DNA of 36,737 nt from JABMQB01 sp964408795 (GCA_964408795.1 CAYPAW010000090.1:1-36737), one strand, 5' to 3'; shown: positions 23,892-32,993, counted from the stretch's first letter. Translations and numbers: made by a program. Notes: generated by a model not told the origin, from the letters alone.

Positions 23892-25772
23892 ATGAAAAAA
23901 CAAAATTCTGTATCTGTTCTTTTTCTGATGATCCTTTTTTCGGTATCATCCTTTGCTCAAGGGTATAAAAACTTCGATGTGGCCGTATACTGCCGTGCCT
24001 ACGAAGTGGAAAGAATGGCCGACCTGGAATGGCTCAACACCCTTTGGGACGAACTCTCCAAACAGGCCCATGTAGATAAGATTTATCTGGAAACCCATCG
24101 CGACCTGTTGATTGTGAAAGAGGAAACCTTAACCCGGGCCATTCAGTTTTTCAAAGAAAAGGGCCTGGAAGTCGGAGGAGGCATTACCTACACCATCGAT
24201 GAAGGAAACAATTTTCAGACTTTTTGCTATACCAGGGAAGAGGATCGGCGCAAGGTTAGAGAGATTGCTGAATATACGGCGAAATTTTTTGATGAGTTTA
24301 TTCTGGATGATTTCTTTTTTACCAGTTGCAAATGCGATGCATGCATAGCCGCCAAAGGAGCGAAAAGCTGGACTGAATACCGGCTGGAGATCATGGCGGA
24401 AGCGGCTGTAAATCTGGTTATCAACCCGGCCAAAGCGGTTAATCCCGATGTGGAAGTAGTGATCAAATATCCCAACTGGTATGAACATTTCCAGGGATTG
24501 GGATTCAACCTTGAGAAGGAACCTCCGGTTTTTGATGGGCTTTACACGGGTACGGAAACCCGCAACCGCTCAGGGAACCAGCATCTCCAGCAATACCTGA
24601 GCTACAACATCATCCGCTATTTTGAAAACCTGAAACCCGGGGAAAACCGGGGTGGCTGGGTCGATACCGGAGGAGGAATCCCCTACGACCGCTATGCCGA
24701 ACAGCTCTGGCTGACCCTGTTTGCCAAAGCTCCGGAGATCACCCTTTTTGATATCCGGCAGATGCAAAGCGACCTGAATCCCCGGGGGAAAGCTCCCTGG
24801 AATGCCCCTGGAAACAGCTTCGACTATGAGGAGATGATCCAACCGGTGAAACAAAAGGACGGCACAGAATTTACCCCTACAAAAATCATCCGGGCCGCCA
24901 GCTACTCGTTTGAAAAAATCGATAAGGTGCTCGATGAACTGGGCAATCCCCTCGGCATAAAAAGCTATAAGCCCTATCACTCCGTAGGAGAGGATTTCCT
25001 TCAAAACTACCTGGGAATGATAGGCATTCCAATGGATATGGTACCTGAATTTCCCGAAAACGAAGAGGTGGTTTTATTAACCCAGACCGCATCGTTTGAT
25101 CCGCAGATTGTGAACAAAATTAAAAAACAACTCCAACGGGGAAAAAATGTTGTGGTCACTTCCGGGTTTTATAAAGCCATGCAGGGAAAAGGCATTGAGG
25201 ATATCGTGGAACTTCGGGTTAGCGACCGCAAAGCCAGTGTGAAAGAATTCAGTGCCGGCTTCTTCGGCGGCGGCGGTGCTTCCCTGGAAAAAGAAATCAT
25301 CATTCCGCAAATCCACTACCTGACCAACGACTCCTGGGAAGTGGTTTCTGCCCTGGATGATACCAACGGATGGCCTCTTCTTCACCGGGCCGATTATTCC
25401 ACCGGTGACTTTTTTGTACTGACCATCCCCGACAATTTCATCGATCTCTATATTCTTCCCGACCCGGTGTTGAACCAACTGCGCAAAACCATCGCCGGAA
25501 GTCTGCCTGTAACCATCGAAGGCCCGGGAGAGGTTAGCCTCATGACTTACGACAACAACGCCTGCGTGGTGGAATCTTTCCTCGATGAAGAAACAACGGT
25601 CCGCATTGTGCTGAAAGAAGAGGCCCATGAAATCAAGGATATTGAAAGCGGAGAAAAAATACCGGTAACCGTAAGAAAAGCTCCGGAGTTCAGGGGTAGA
25701 AAATTCGGGAACGATGCCTACTATGTCGATATAAAAATCAAGCCGCATTCGTTCAGGGCTTTTGCATTTTAA
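23892..25772 (+). CDS. Secreted protein of unrecognised family, possible glycoside hydrolase
   Basis: A 626-residue protein with a signal peptide (cut near SSFA|Q, residues 22-23) and no lipobox. The N-terminal two thirds alternate strands and helices like a TIM barrel: NFDVAVYCRAYEVERMADL at strand 1, KIYLETHRD, EVGGGITYTIDEG, FILDDFFFTSCKCDAC (D139, D140, then C146, C148, C151), VEVVIKYPNWYEHF, FDGLYTGTETRNR (E222) and GGWVDTGGGIPYDRY. Residues about 350-440 (EEVVLLTQTASFDPQIVNKI, GKNVVVTSGFYKAMQG) resemble a Rossmann-like trimerisation domain of the GH42 type, and a small beta domain ends the chain. I do not recognise it as a named family. It is the last gene of the GH2-GH31-GH97 row, which suggests a carbohydrate-related job. 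Confidence 0.85.
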   Translation: MKKQNSVSVLFLMILFSVSSFAQGYKNFDVAVYCRAYEVERMADLEWLNTLWDELSKQAHVDKIYLETHRDLLIVKEETLTRAIQFFKEKGLEVGGGITYTIDEGNNFQTFCYTREEDRRKVREIAEYTAKFFDEFILDDFFFTSCKCDACIAAKGAKSWTEYRLEIMAEAAVNLVINPAKAVNPDVEVVIKYPNWYEHFQGLGFNLEKEPPVFDGLYTGTETRNRSGNQHLQQYLSYNIIRYFENLKPGENRGGWVDTGGGIPYDRYAEQLWLTLFAKAPEITLFDIRQMQSDLNPRGKAPWNAPGNSFDYEEMIQPVKQKDGTEFTPTKIIRAASYSFEKIDKVLDELGNPLGIKSYKPYHSVGEDFLQNYLGMIGIPMDMVPEFPENEEVVLLTQTASFDPQIVNKIKKQLQRGKNVVVTSGFYKAMQGKGIEDIVELRVSDRKASVKEFSAGFFGGGGASLEKEIIIPQIHYLTNDSWEVVSALDDTNGWPLLHRADYSTGDFFVLTIPDNFIDLYILPDPVLNQLRKTIAGSLPVTIEGPGEVSLMTYDNNACVVESFLDEETTVRIVLKEEAHEIKDIESGEKIPVTVRKAPEFRGRKFGNDAYYVDIKIKPHSFRAFAF

Positions 25773-25850
25773 ATACCCTGTCAACATCCCCCAGGCTATA
25801 TCCGGCGGGCCTTTCTCCTCAAAAAGGGGAAAGCATTAAAAAGTACGGTT

Positions 25851-27380
25851 TTAGAAACGGAAATAGATAAACGCCTGCAACCCGGAGCTGGCTGCCTGAT
25901 AAAGGAGAAGTACCGTGAAAACAACAACCACTATTTTTATAAACAGGGGGGATTGAATAAACCATCCCCGGACCCGTTCCTTGATTTTAAACGGCATATA
26001 AACAAGAATAAAACCCAGGGCCATTAAAAGTACCGGGAGGGCATAGCCGCGGACGATCTCAGGAAGCAATTCCAGGTGCAGGTTATGGTACACCTGATGA
26101 AAAAACTGACGGATCATTTCCCTGTTTTGAGCACGGAAAAAAAGCCAGGCAAAGGTCACGATATGAAAGGTAATAAAAATGTTGACGGCCTTCAGGAAGC
26201 GGGAACGGGGTAGTCGGATGCCAGTGAGCGATTTTCCTGCTTTATTCAGAACCAGACAGATGCCATGGATGCTTCCCCAGATCACAAAGCGCAGGTTGGC
26301 ACCGTGCCACAATCCTCCAAGAACCATGGTTATGAGAAGGTTCAGGTAGGTACGTAATGGGCCTTTCCGGTTTCCTCCAAGGGGTATATACAGGTAATCA
26401 CGCAACCATAACGACAACGAAATATGCCAGCGCCGCCAGAAATGCGTCAGGCTGGTGGCTTTGTAAGGTTCATTAAAATTCACCGGCAACCGGAAACCTA
26501 AAATCAAGGCCAGCCCGATGGCTATATCCGTATAGCCCGAGAAATCAGCATAAATCTGGAGCGAATAACCATACAGCGAGAGAATATTTTCCATTCCGGT
26601 ATAGGACACCGGAGAGGCAAAAACCCGGTCAATAAACTGGGAAGCAATCAAATCAGCAAATACAATTTTCTTCACCAGCCCTTTGAGGATCAGAAAAAGA
26701 GCGTGCCCGAATTCCTGTTTGGTAAGGCGGTATGTCCGGTACAGCTGGGGAATGAATGCTGAGGCCCGGACAATAGGCCCGGCAACCAGCTGGGGAAAAA
26801 AGGAGAGATAAAAGCTGAAATCAAAAAAGTTTCGTACAGCCCCGGTTTTTTGCCGGTAAACATCGACTACATAACTGATCGCCTGAAAAGTATAAAAAGA
26901 TATTCCTACCGGCAGAAGAATGGAGGAAACATCAAACGAGGTATCTGCCAGCCGGTTGAAACCCATCACCAACCAGTTGCGTACTTCCAGGTCGCCTCCG
27001 GTCATCCGGTTCCAGGAATCCGTGAAAAAATAGGCATACTTGAAATAGGCCAATATCAGCAGGTTGAAAAAAATCGCCATTCCCAACCAGCTTTTGCGGG
27101 CAACCCGGGTTTTTCTTTTTTCGAGAACCACTCCGGAGAGATAATTCAACAAACAGGAGAATACGAGCAAAACGACAAAGAAACCATTGGTCTTGTAATA
27201 GATAAAAAGACTGACCCCCAGCAAAAAGATATTGCGTATCCGGTTTTTTTTGTACAACAGGGAATAGATACCTGTAATTCCGGCAAACAAGACCCAGAAA
27301 ACCGGCCGGGTATAAAGAATAGGCGTTTCAGGCAAGTAGACAAACAGCTCGTTGATAATATGGTGTATATCAATATTCAT
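25851..27380 (-). CDS. MBOAT family O-acyltransferase, AlgI-like
   Basis: A 509-residue polytopic membrane protein of the AlgI/DltB branch, which moves acyl groups, usually acetate, across the inner membrane to a glycan. Diagnostic stretches are LPVGISFYTFQAISYVVDVY, FPQLVAGPIVRASAFIPQL, FWRRWHISLSLWLRDYLYIP and GGLWHGANLRFVIWG with the catalytic His. I start at the ATG at 27380 (MNIDIHHII), where the membrane protein begins; a TTG at 27413 gives a longer but poorly supported N-terminus. The gene overlaps the end of the SGNH gene by about 11 bases. It is convergent with the glycosidase cluster. Confidence 0.92.
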   Translation of the reverse strand: MNIDIHHIINELFVYLPETPILYTRPVFWVLFAGITGIYSLLYKKNRIRNIFLLGVSLFIYYKTNGFFVVLLVFSCLLNYLSGVVLEKRKTRVARKSWLGMAIFFNLLILAYFKYAYFFTDSWNRMTGGDLEVRNWLVMGFNRLADTSFDVSSILLPVGISFYTFQAISYVVDVYRQKTGAVRNFFDFSFYLSFFPQLVAGPIVRASAFIPQLYRTYRLTKQEFGHALFLILKGLVKKIVFADLIASQFIDRVFASPVSYTGMENILSLYGYSLQIYADFSGYTDIAIGLALILGFRLPVNFNEPYKATSLTHFWRRWHISLSLWLRDYLYIPLGGNRKGPLRTYLNLLITMVLGGLWHGANLRFVIWGSIHGICLVLNKAGKSLTGIRLPRSRFLKAVNIFITFHIVTFAWLFFRAQNREMIRQFFHQVYHNLHLELLPEIVRGYALPVLLMALGFILVYMPFKIKERVRGWFIQSPLFIKIVVVVFTVLLLYQAASSGLQAFIYFRF

Positions 27381-28833
27381 CAGCCAAAGATGCGGAGGGA
27401 TGTTGTGGTTCAAGCGTTTTCATAAATTGGTTTGCCAGGAGGGATCCTACGTAGTCCGCTCCCAGCGGTGTGAAATGAACATAATCCGGATTGCCCAGGG
27501 GAGGTTGCCTTTCGACCCACTGAATCATGCTTCCCTCTCCGCCCATGGCTTCGTACAAATTCCAGAATGCACAGCCCTTTTCCAGCGCTGCTTCCTTTTG
27601 AACCCGGAGGATCAGCTCCAGATTTGGATACGAAGCAAGCAAACCCTCTGTTTTATGGGCCATGTCGGAAACACTGACCATGAGTACCGGTATGTCCGGA
27701 AGAATCCGGGAAATAACGTCCAGTTCCCGGGTAAGGTAGTCCTTATAATACCGGTAATCCGAAGCAATATACGGAACTACATTGATGCCAAAATGCAAAA
27801 TGACCAACGCAGGATCAACAAGGGATGCCATCTGTTTCAGCCGGGAGGTATCCATCGCACTCCATCCCGGGTAAGCCATTCCCCGGAGGGCAATGTTATC
27901 AACCATGATGCCGGCCGGCGATTCCAGGGTTAATCCATACAGCGTAATTTCTCCGTTGGTGGTAAACTGCAGATCCAGAATTTCGGGAGTCTGGCCCAGG
28001 TGAATACGCAACTCCTTTACGGCATTGCCTTGCAATTCTTGCACAACAGGGTGCCTGTTATTCATGGCAAGCGATACCCGGGATCTTCCGGAGGCACGGT
28101 AGTAGAGGCTCACCACGGAATAACCCCCTGCCGTCTGATCATGAAGGGTTTTTATTTTTATCCAGGAGGAAGTCAATGAATCTTCTCTGTTTCGGGTATG
28201 AATAATCCGGAACGCTTTGCATAGAAAGCCCAGGTCGAGGGGTTCCCGGGCAGAGGAGATTACCGCATCGGTCTCCCAGTTATCCGATGGGATCAGGATC
28301 AGATTGTTCGCGGTATTGTAAATGTTTTCTACAGGAACCAATCCTCTTCCGGTACCACCATACTTCGCCTGCAATTCATTTCTGAACACCGAGGTAATCC
28401 GGTCGTTCTCAATTTGTGAATCCCCGTAATAGAGTACCCGCAACGGTTTTGTACCCTCCCCGACCTTTAGTAACCGGGTTCTCAGATCATTCCATGCATC
28501 CTGCACTTCCTCTGGAATCAGCATTTCCGTATCCGAAGAAAGAGACTCTCCGGAGGGACGATTCATCGTTTTACTGGCAGATACCGTATCCTTTCCCCCG
28601 GGTTCTTCCGGTTCCCGGTGTATTGCTTTCCTCTGCAGGTCTCGATTCTCAGGAGAAAAAATACCTCTGGAGTTCCTCTCCGGAATCGTCCGGTTGCGGG
28701 AAAGATGCTGCAGACTGTAGATCCGGAGTTCCAGGCCGGCTACAGGAATCTTTCCTTCCGGAAACAGCAGAGGCAAAACAAACAGTATAGCCAGTACCGT
28801 AACAAGAAACAAAAAACTTTTATATGGTTTCAT
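27370..28833 (-). CDS. SGNH/GDSL-type hydrolase or acyl-transfer partner of MBOAT
   Basis: A 487-residue protein with one N-terminal membrane helix (LFLVTVLAILFVLPLLF), a basic linker (about 45-110), and an SGNH fold. Catalytic candidates are S139 in block I (YYGDSQIE), an Asn-bearing HFGINVV (block III) and D450/H453 in block V (NPDYVHFTPLGADYVG). In O-acetylation systems, MBOAT passes acetate to a partner of this fold that transfers it to the polymer outside the membrane (as AlgJ/AlgX or PatB do); a hydrolase role is also possible. The MBOAT gene overlaps its end. The target glycan is not shown. Confidence 0.87.
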   Translation of the reverse strand: MKPYKSFLFLVTVLAILFVLPLLFPEGKIPVAGLELRIYSLQHLSRNRTIPERNSRGIFSPENRDLQRKAIHREPEEPGGKDTVSASKTMNRPSGESLSSDTEMLIPEEVQDAWNDLRTRLLKVGEGTKPLRVLYYGDSQIENDRITSVFRNELQAKYGGTGRGLVPVENIYNTANNLILIPSDNWETDAVISSAREPLDLGFLCKAFRIIHTRNREDSLTSSWIKIKTLHDQTAGGYSVVSLYYRASGRSRVSLAMNNRHPVVQELQGNAVKELRIHLGQTPEILDLQFTTNGEITLYGLTLESPAGIMVDNIALRGMAYPGWSAMDTSRLKQMASLVDPALVILHFGINVVPYIASDYRYYKDYLTRELDVISRILPDIPVLMVSVSDMAHKTEGLLASYPNLELILRVQKEAALEKGCAFWNLYEAMGGEGSMIQWVERQPPLGNPDYVHFTPLGADYVGSLLANQFMKTLEPQHPSASLADEY

Positions 28834-29023
28834 AGGCCTGATAACAGCTGTAAAAATAGAATAAATTGAGAAACACGGGGTTTTTTCTTCAGGACCATTT
28901 CCCCCATCCGGGGGGATTCAACCTCTCCGGCAGCCCGGGGAGTATTCCTTTCCTCCTGCGCCCGCAAAGGGAATGACCCCTTTTCTGCTCCTCTGCCATC
29001 GCGAACGCTTAGGCGAACACCCT

Positions 29024-30634
29024 CTATGCTTTGCGTTTGATTTTAAGCTTCTGACCTGCGTATAATTTCCGGACATCTTTGATGTTGTTCAGTTCCATAA
29101 TATCCTTATTGGACACTCCCGGAAATTTCTGTGCAATGGTCCAGAGATTATCGCCCTTTTGCACGGTATAATACATATAATTGGGATCCAGGGGTTCCCG
29201 GGTTTCTTTGTTCTCTCCATGATCGGGGGCAATACCGATCATCCATTGTTTGGCTTCGAACGACATGTCTGTCACCTTTTCATATTTCTCCTTCTGGTCT
29301 TCGGGAACATACACCAACAATTTCTGTCCGGTTCGTATCAGGTTGCGGCTGATATTGTTCCAGTAGCGAAGATCGGAAGCTCTCACGCCGAACCATTCAG
29401 CGATATAACCCACATTATCTCCGGCCTTCACGGTATAATAAACCTTTGCTTTGTCTTGGATATCGATGGGTGTATAATAGGATTCCTCGCGGCTGGATGG
29501 CTGAACCAGGGTATTATCCGGAAAATAGTTCTCTTTACCGTGGTTTACGATTTTCTTTTGGTTATCGATGTAATCGGCGATGATGTTCACCGGCAGGCGC
29601 AGGGGGTAGGGGATTCCGTTTTTTGCCGGGATGACATCCCTGCGGTACATCGGATTGAGACTACGCAGTGCCTCGATGCTGATATCCAGGTTTTCTGTGA
29701 TCTGGTTAAAATGCAGGAGCTGGTTCACCATGATGGTATCGGTGACCACCGAAAATTCCGGCATCCGGGGAACCAGTCCATGCCGGTTGTAATAATTCAT
29801 TGCATAGGAAGCAGCTATGAAAGCCGGTACATAGCCTCTGGTTTCGCGGGGCAACCGGTAATAAATAGCCCAGTAATCTCTTTTGCCTCCTGAACGGCGT
29901 ATAGCCCGGTTTACATTCCCGGGACCACAGTTGTAGGCTGCAATAACCAAATGCCAGTCCTTATAGATGTCATAAAGCTGTTTCAGGTAGCGTGCAGCTG
30001 CTTCGGTCGATTTCAAAGGATCCCGGCGTTCATCCACAAAACTGGTCACCTCGAGGTTCATCATTTTGCCTGTGGAATACATAAACTGCCATAATCCTGA
30101 GGCTCCCACCCGCGAACGGGCCATCGGATTCAAAGCCGACTCAATGACCGGCAAGTACTTTAATTCCAGGGGCAGGTCGTGCCGGTCAAGGACTTCCTCA
30201 AAAAGGGCAAAATAATGAGCCGACAAACCCAGCATGATCTCTACCTGCTCTCGTCGTTGAATCGTATAAAGACCAATAAAATTTCTGACTGTTTGGTTGT
30301 AGGAGAGTTCCACCACCTGTTCAATGGCTTCCAGTCGACTCATGTATACCGAATCAGGCAACAATTCACCGGCGGGTGTACTTCTGCTTCGCATGGAATG
30401 ATCCGGAAAAAAAACTTCCCGAACGTACCAGGAGTGAAGCAGGCTATCCAGGTTCACCTCAAAAAAATCGTTTAGGTTCTCGTTGGGCATCTCGAATTCT
30501 ACTTCCAGGGTTCCGGTGGTGTCTATAGCTACCACCCGGAGACGTTTCATTTTACGCAAAGGCTCATCGTTGTCCCCAAAAGCCCATATACTCAACAACA
30601 TCAGTACGAATACAATTGCTTTGGTCTTCATCAT
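29024..30634 (-). CDS. mltD: Membrane-bound lytic murein transglycosylase D-like, LysM repeats
   Basis: A 536-residue exported enzyme that cuts peptidoglycan glycan strands to 1,6-anhydro-muropeptides. The signal peptide follows the ATG at 30634. The SLT domain (about 146-276) has the catalytic Glu in KYLPVIESALNP (E165), then SRVGASGLWQFM and AAYNCGPGNVNRAI. Two LysM domains bind the glycan at about 398-442 (VYYTVKAGDNVGYIAEWFGV) and 488-532 (MYYTVQKGDNLWTIAQKF). I take ATG 30634 because it overlaps the stop of the DUF5683 gene as TGATG, which is a coupling signal; a longer frame starting at 30661 lacks a signal-peptide start. Confidence 0.9.
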   Translation of the reverse strand: MMKTKAIVFVLMLLSIWAFGDNDEPLRKMKRLRVVAIDTTGTLEVEFEMPNENLNDFFEVNLDSLLHSWYVREVFFPDHSMRSRSTPAGELLPDSVYMSRLEAIEQVVELSYNQTVRNFIGLYTIQRREQVEIMLGLSAHYFALFEEVLDRHDLPLELKYLPVIESALNPMARSRVGASGLWQFMYSTGKMMNLEVTSFVDERRDPLKSTEAAARYLKQLYDIYKDWHLVIAAYNCGPGNVNRAIRRSGGKRDYWAIYYRLPRETRGYVPAFIAASYAMNYYNRHGLVPRMPEFSVVTDTIMVNQLLHFNQITENLDISIEALRSLNPMYRRDVIPAKNGIPYPLRLPVNIIADYIDNQKKIVNHGKENYFPDNTLVQPSSREESYYTPIDIQDKAKVYYTVKAGDNVGYIAEWFGVRASDLRYWNNISRNLIRTGQKLLVYVPEDQKEKYEKVTDMSFEAKQWMIGIAPDHGENKETREPLDPNYMYYTVQKGDNLWTIAQKFPGVSNKDIMELNNIKDVRKLYAGQKLKIKRKA

Positions 30635-31236
30635 CAGAAATTTATAAAACAGTTGAAACACAAATACCGCTGATTTTCTATGGTTGTCACGCCAGGTCTC
30701 CAGTTCAAAGAGAGATCATCGCTGATATCAAAATTGGATAAATGCGCATCGACACTGGCATCGATGATGTTCAGGGCATAAAAAACAGCGGTTCCTATGA
30801 TCAACAGATCCCTGTTTCTCCGAAAATAATCGTTGTATTTGAGCAGGTAATCCTGGGTATTCTTAATGTCAATCTTGCTATTATAATCAATGGTTTGCAG
30901 ATACGGAAGTTTTTCGTACCGGGCCATATAAGCATCCCTGTCGAATCCCTCCGTTACGGAAAGGTCCCGATAGGCATTCTTAAAAAGCTGGTACCAGTCG
31001 TTGTTCCAGTCGATGTAATACACAATAACCCCAAAACCCACATAGATCACCGGTATTTTCCAGTATTTTTTATTGTAGGCCTGGCCCAGACCCGGCAGAA
31101 TCGCCGAATAGATGGAGGCTTTTTTCGGAGAGCGGGTCTCAGCAGCAGAAGGAATGGAATCGTGGGTTGCCTGCTGAGCAATGAGCGGTGCAGAGAATAC
31201 AGATATAAAAAATAGTAGTAAGAAAAATTTTTTCAC
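30634..31236 (-). CDS. DUF5683 membrane-associated protein, GTG start
   Basis: A 200-residue protein with a signal peptide (cut near IAQ, residue 21) and one further hydrophobic helix (PVIYVGFGVIVYYIDW, about 57-72), then a soluble part with LLKYNDYFRRNRDLLIIGTA and a second hydrophobic stretch. ASIYSAILPGLGQAYNKKYW marks DUF5683, a Bacteroidota family of unknown role that is regularly downstream of parAB. Its start is GTG at 31236. Its stop TGA shares bases with the ATG of the lytic transglycosylase (TGATG), so the two are translated as a pair. A role in envelope biogenesis is inferred from the partner. Confidence 0.87.
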   Translation of the reverse strand: MKKFFLLLFFISVFSAPLIAQQATHDSIPSAAETRSPKKASIYSAILPGLGQAYNKKYWKIPVIYVGFGVIVYYIDWNNDWYQLFKNAYRDLSVTEGFDRDAYMARYEKLPYLQTIDYNSKIDIKNTQDYLLKYNDYFRRNRDLLIIGTAVFYALNIIDASVDAHLSNFDISDDLSLNWRPGVTTIENQRYLCFNCFINF

Positions 31237-31281
31237 TTTTTCTGTTTCTTGCCGTTGTTTCGTGGTGTTTTCTGCTTCTGG

Positions 31282-32151
31282 TCAATCCTGTTTTTTGATC
31301 CGTTCCACGATTCGTTCCAGGTCACGCACCGTTTTAAAGGGAATAACGATCTTCCCTTTTCCGCGGTTATTCATCGACAGGTCGACGTTGGCATGGAGTA
31401 TTTTCGCCAGGTCGTCTTTCACGGCCTGATAGGCTTTCGGGTATTTCGACCGGCTGGGAGACTTCTTATTTCCTGCTTTTTGTTCATCCAGAAGGCGCAC
31501 CTGTTCTTCAATTTTCCGTACCGACCAATCATAGCCAAGGATCTGCTCATAGAGAAAAATCTGTTTTTCGTTATCCCGGATATTGATCAGAGCCCTGGCG
31601 TGTCCCATCGATATTTTTTTATCGCGGATTCCTTTCTGAATCACGGCGGGAAGTTTCAGCAACCGGAGGTAATTGGCTATGGTGGACCGTTTTTTCCCGA
31701 CCCGTTCGCTCAGGTTTTCCTGGGTTATTTTGCACTCTTCCATAAGACGGTTGTAGCTGAAAGCAATTTCAATGGCATTCAAGTCTTCCCGTTGAATATT
31801 TTCCACCAGGGCCATTTCGAGCATTCCTTCGTCTTCGGCTTGCCGGATGAAGGCCGGTATTCGTTTCAGGCCGGCGATACGGGCTGCTTTCAACCTTCTT
31901 TCCCCGGCAATAAGCTGAAAACTGTCTGTGTTTATTTTTCGTACGGTCACCGGTTGTATCACTCCTATTTCACGTATCGAAGCAGCCAGTTCATTCAGGG
32001 ACTCCTGATCCATTTCCGAACGGGGCTGAAACGGATTCATCGCAATTTTATCCATATCCACTTCATTGATCGAAGGAACCGCTTCCTTTAATTTTTCCGC
32101 ATCGTCGATCAATGCCCCCAGGCCTCTTCCTAACACACTTCTTTTGCCCAT
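31282..32151 (-). CDS. parB: Chromosome partitioning protein ParB
   Basis: A 289-residue ParB (Spo0J). The N-terminus has KRSVLGRGLGALI, the ParA-interacting segment. The CTPase/partition domain carries NPFQPRSEMDQESLNELAAS and the box II motif GERRLKAARIAGL, and the helix-turn-helix follows with LSERVGKKRSTIANYLRLLK. GHARALI and a C-terminal dimerisation region complete it. ParB spreads from parS sites and loads SMC. parA starts 815 bases upstream and ends 11 bases before it. Confidence 0.97.
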   Translation of the reverse strand: MGKRSVLGRGLGALIDDAEKLKEAVPSINEVDMDKIAMNPFQPRSEMDQESLNELAASIREIGVIQPVTVRKINTDSFQLIAGERRLKAARIAGLKRIPAFIRQAEDEGMLEMALVENIQREDLNAIEIAFSYNRLMEECKITQENLSERVGKKRSTIANYLRLLKLPAVIQKGIRDKKISMGHARALINIRDNEKQIFLYEQILGYDWSVRKIEEQVRLLDEQKAGNKKSPSRSKYPKAYQAVKDDLAKILHANVDLSMNNRGKGKIVIPFKTVRDLERIVERIKKQD

Positions 32152-32162
32152 GAGATCATCTG

Positions 32163-32966
32163 TTAATAATGAATAATTTTTTCTTCATCCGACATTCGAG
32201 TCATCAGATTCCGTTGTAATATTTCGCGTGCCAGGTTCATATGATTGATGGCCCCTTTGGAACTTGCATCATAGAGAACCACCGGTTTACCATAGCTGGG
32301 TGCTTCGCTGAGCTTCACATTCCGTTGGATCACCGTGTCGAAAACCATATCCTGGAAATGCCTTTTCACTTCTTCGTATACCTGATTGGACAGATTCAGC
32401 CGGGAATCATACATGGTGAGCAGGAATCCTTCGATTGCCAAACCGGGATTCAGGCGGTTCTGGATGATCCGGATTGTATTCAGCAGTTTTCCCAGGCCTT
32501 CCAGGGCAAAATACTCGCATTGAACGGGAATAATCACCGAATCGGCAGCCGTCAATGCATTCACCGTAATTAAACCCAGCGAAGGAGAACAATCGATCAG
32601 AATAAAATCAAACCGTTCCTTCAGGGGTTCCAGGGCCTTTTTCAGCACCTTCTCACGTTCCGGCATGTTCAACATTTCAATTTCAGCCCCCACAAGGTCA
32701 ATATGGGAAGGAATGATATACAGATTGGCAATATCGGTTTTTAAAATCACTTTCCCGGCATCCACATCGTCTACGATGCACTCATAAATACTGGACTGGA
32801 TATTCTTCACATCAAATCCAAAGCCGGAAGTGGAATTTGCCTGCGGATCGGCATCAATAACAAGAACTTTCTGATCCAGAACAGCCAACCCGGCAGCCAG
32901 GTTTATGGTGGTGGTTGTTTTTCCCACACCCCCCTTCTGGTTGGCCAATGCAATTATCTTACCCAT
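32163..32966 (-). CDS. parA: Chromosome partitioning ATPase ParA
   Basis: A 267-residue Soj/ParA ATPase that forms nucleoid-bound gradients with ParB to move origins. The deviant Walker A is KGGVGKTT (residues about 11-18), Walker B-like FILIDCSPSLGLITVNAL is present, and residues QCEYFALEGLGKLL and VNALTAADSVIIPVQ match the family. The short N-terminus without a DNA-binding domain makes it the chromosomal type. A TAACTTTG -7 element lies 28 bases before the ATG, the most likely promoter of the parA-parB-DUF5683-mltD unit. Confidence 0.97.
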   Translation of the reverse strand: MGKIIALANQKGGVGKTTTTINLAAGLAVLDQKVLVIDADPQANSTSGFGFDVKNIQSSIYECIVDDVDAGKVILKTDIANLYIIPSHIDLVGAEIEMLNMPEREKVLKKALEPLKERFDFILIDCSPSLGLITVNALTAADSVIIPVQCEYFALEGLGKLLNTIRIIQNRLNPGLAIEGFLLTMYDSRLNLSNQVYEEVKRHFQDMVFDTVIQRNVKLSEAPSYGKPVVLYDASSKGAINHMNLAREILQRNLMTRMSDEEKIIHY

Positions 32967-32993
32967 AAAAATTTGATGTTTTTAGCCTCGTTT

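Noticed and set aside
25811..25833. 8-bp hairpin between the convergent 626-residue gene and the MBOAT gene
   Set aside because: CTTTCTCC and GGGGAAAG pair with one wobble, but no T-run follows on either strand, so I do not call it a terminator.
16706..28833. Calling the glycosidase and acetylation region a full polysaccharide utilisation locus
   Set aside because: There is no SusC, SusD, hybrid two-component or SusR-type regulator in the window, so the label is not supported.
28900..28916. C-run/G-run hairpin in the gap between the SGNH and transglycosylase genes
   Set aside because: About 6 bp of stem and no T-run after it on either strand; it could be part of a leader but not a supported terminator.
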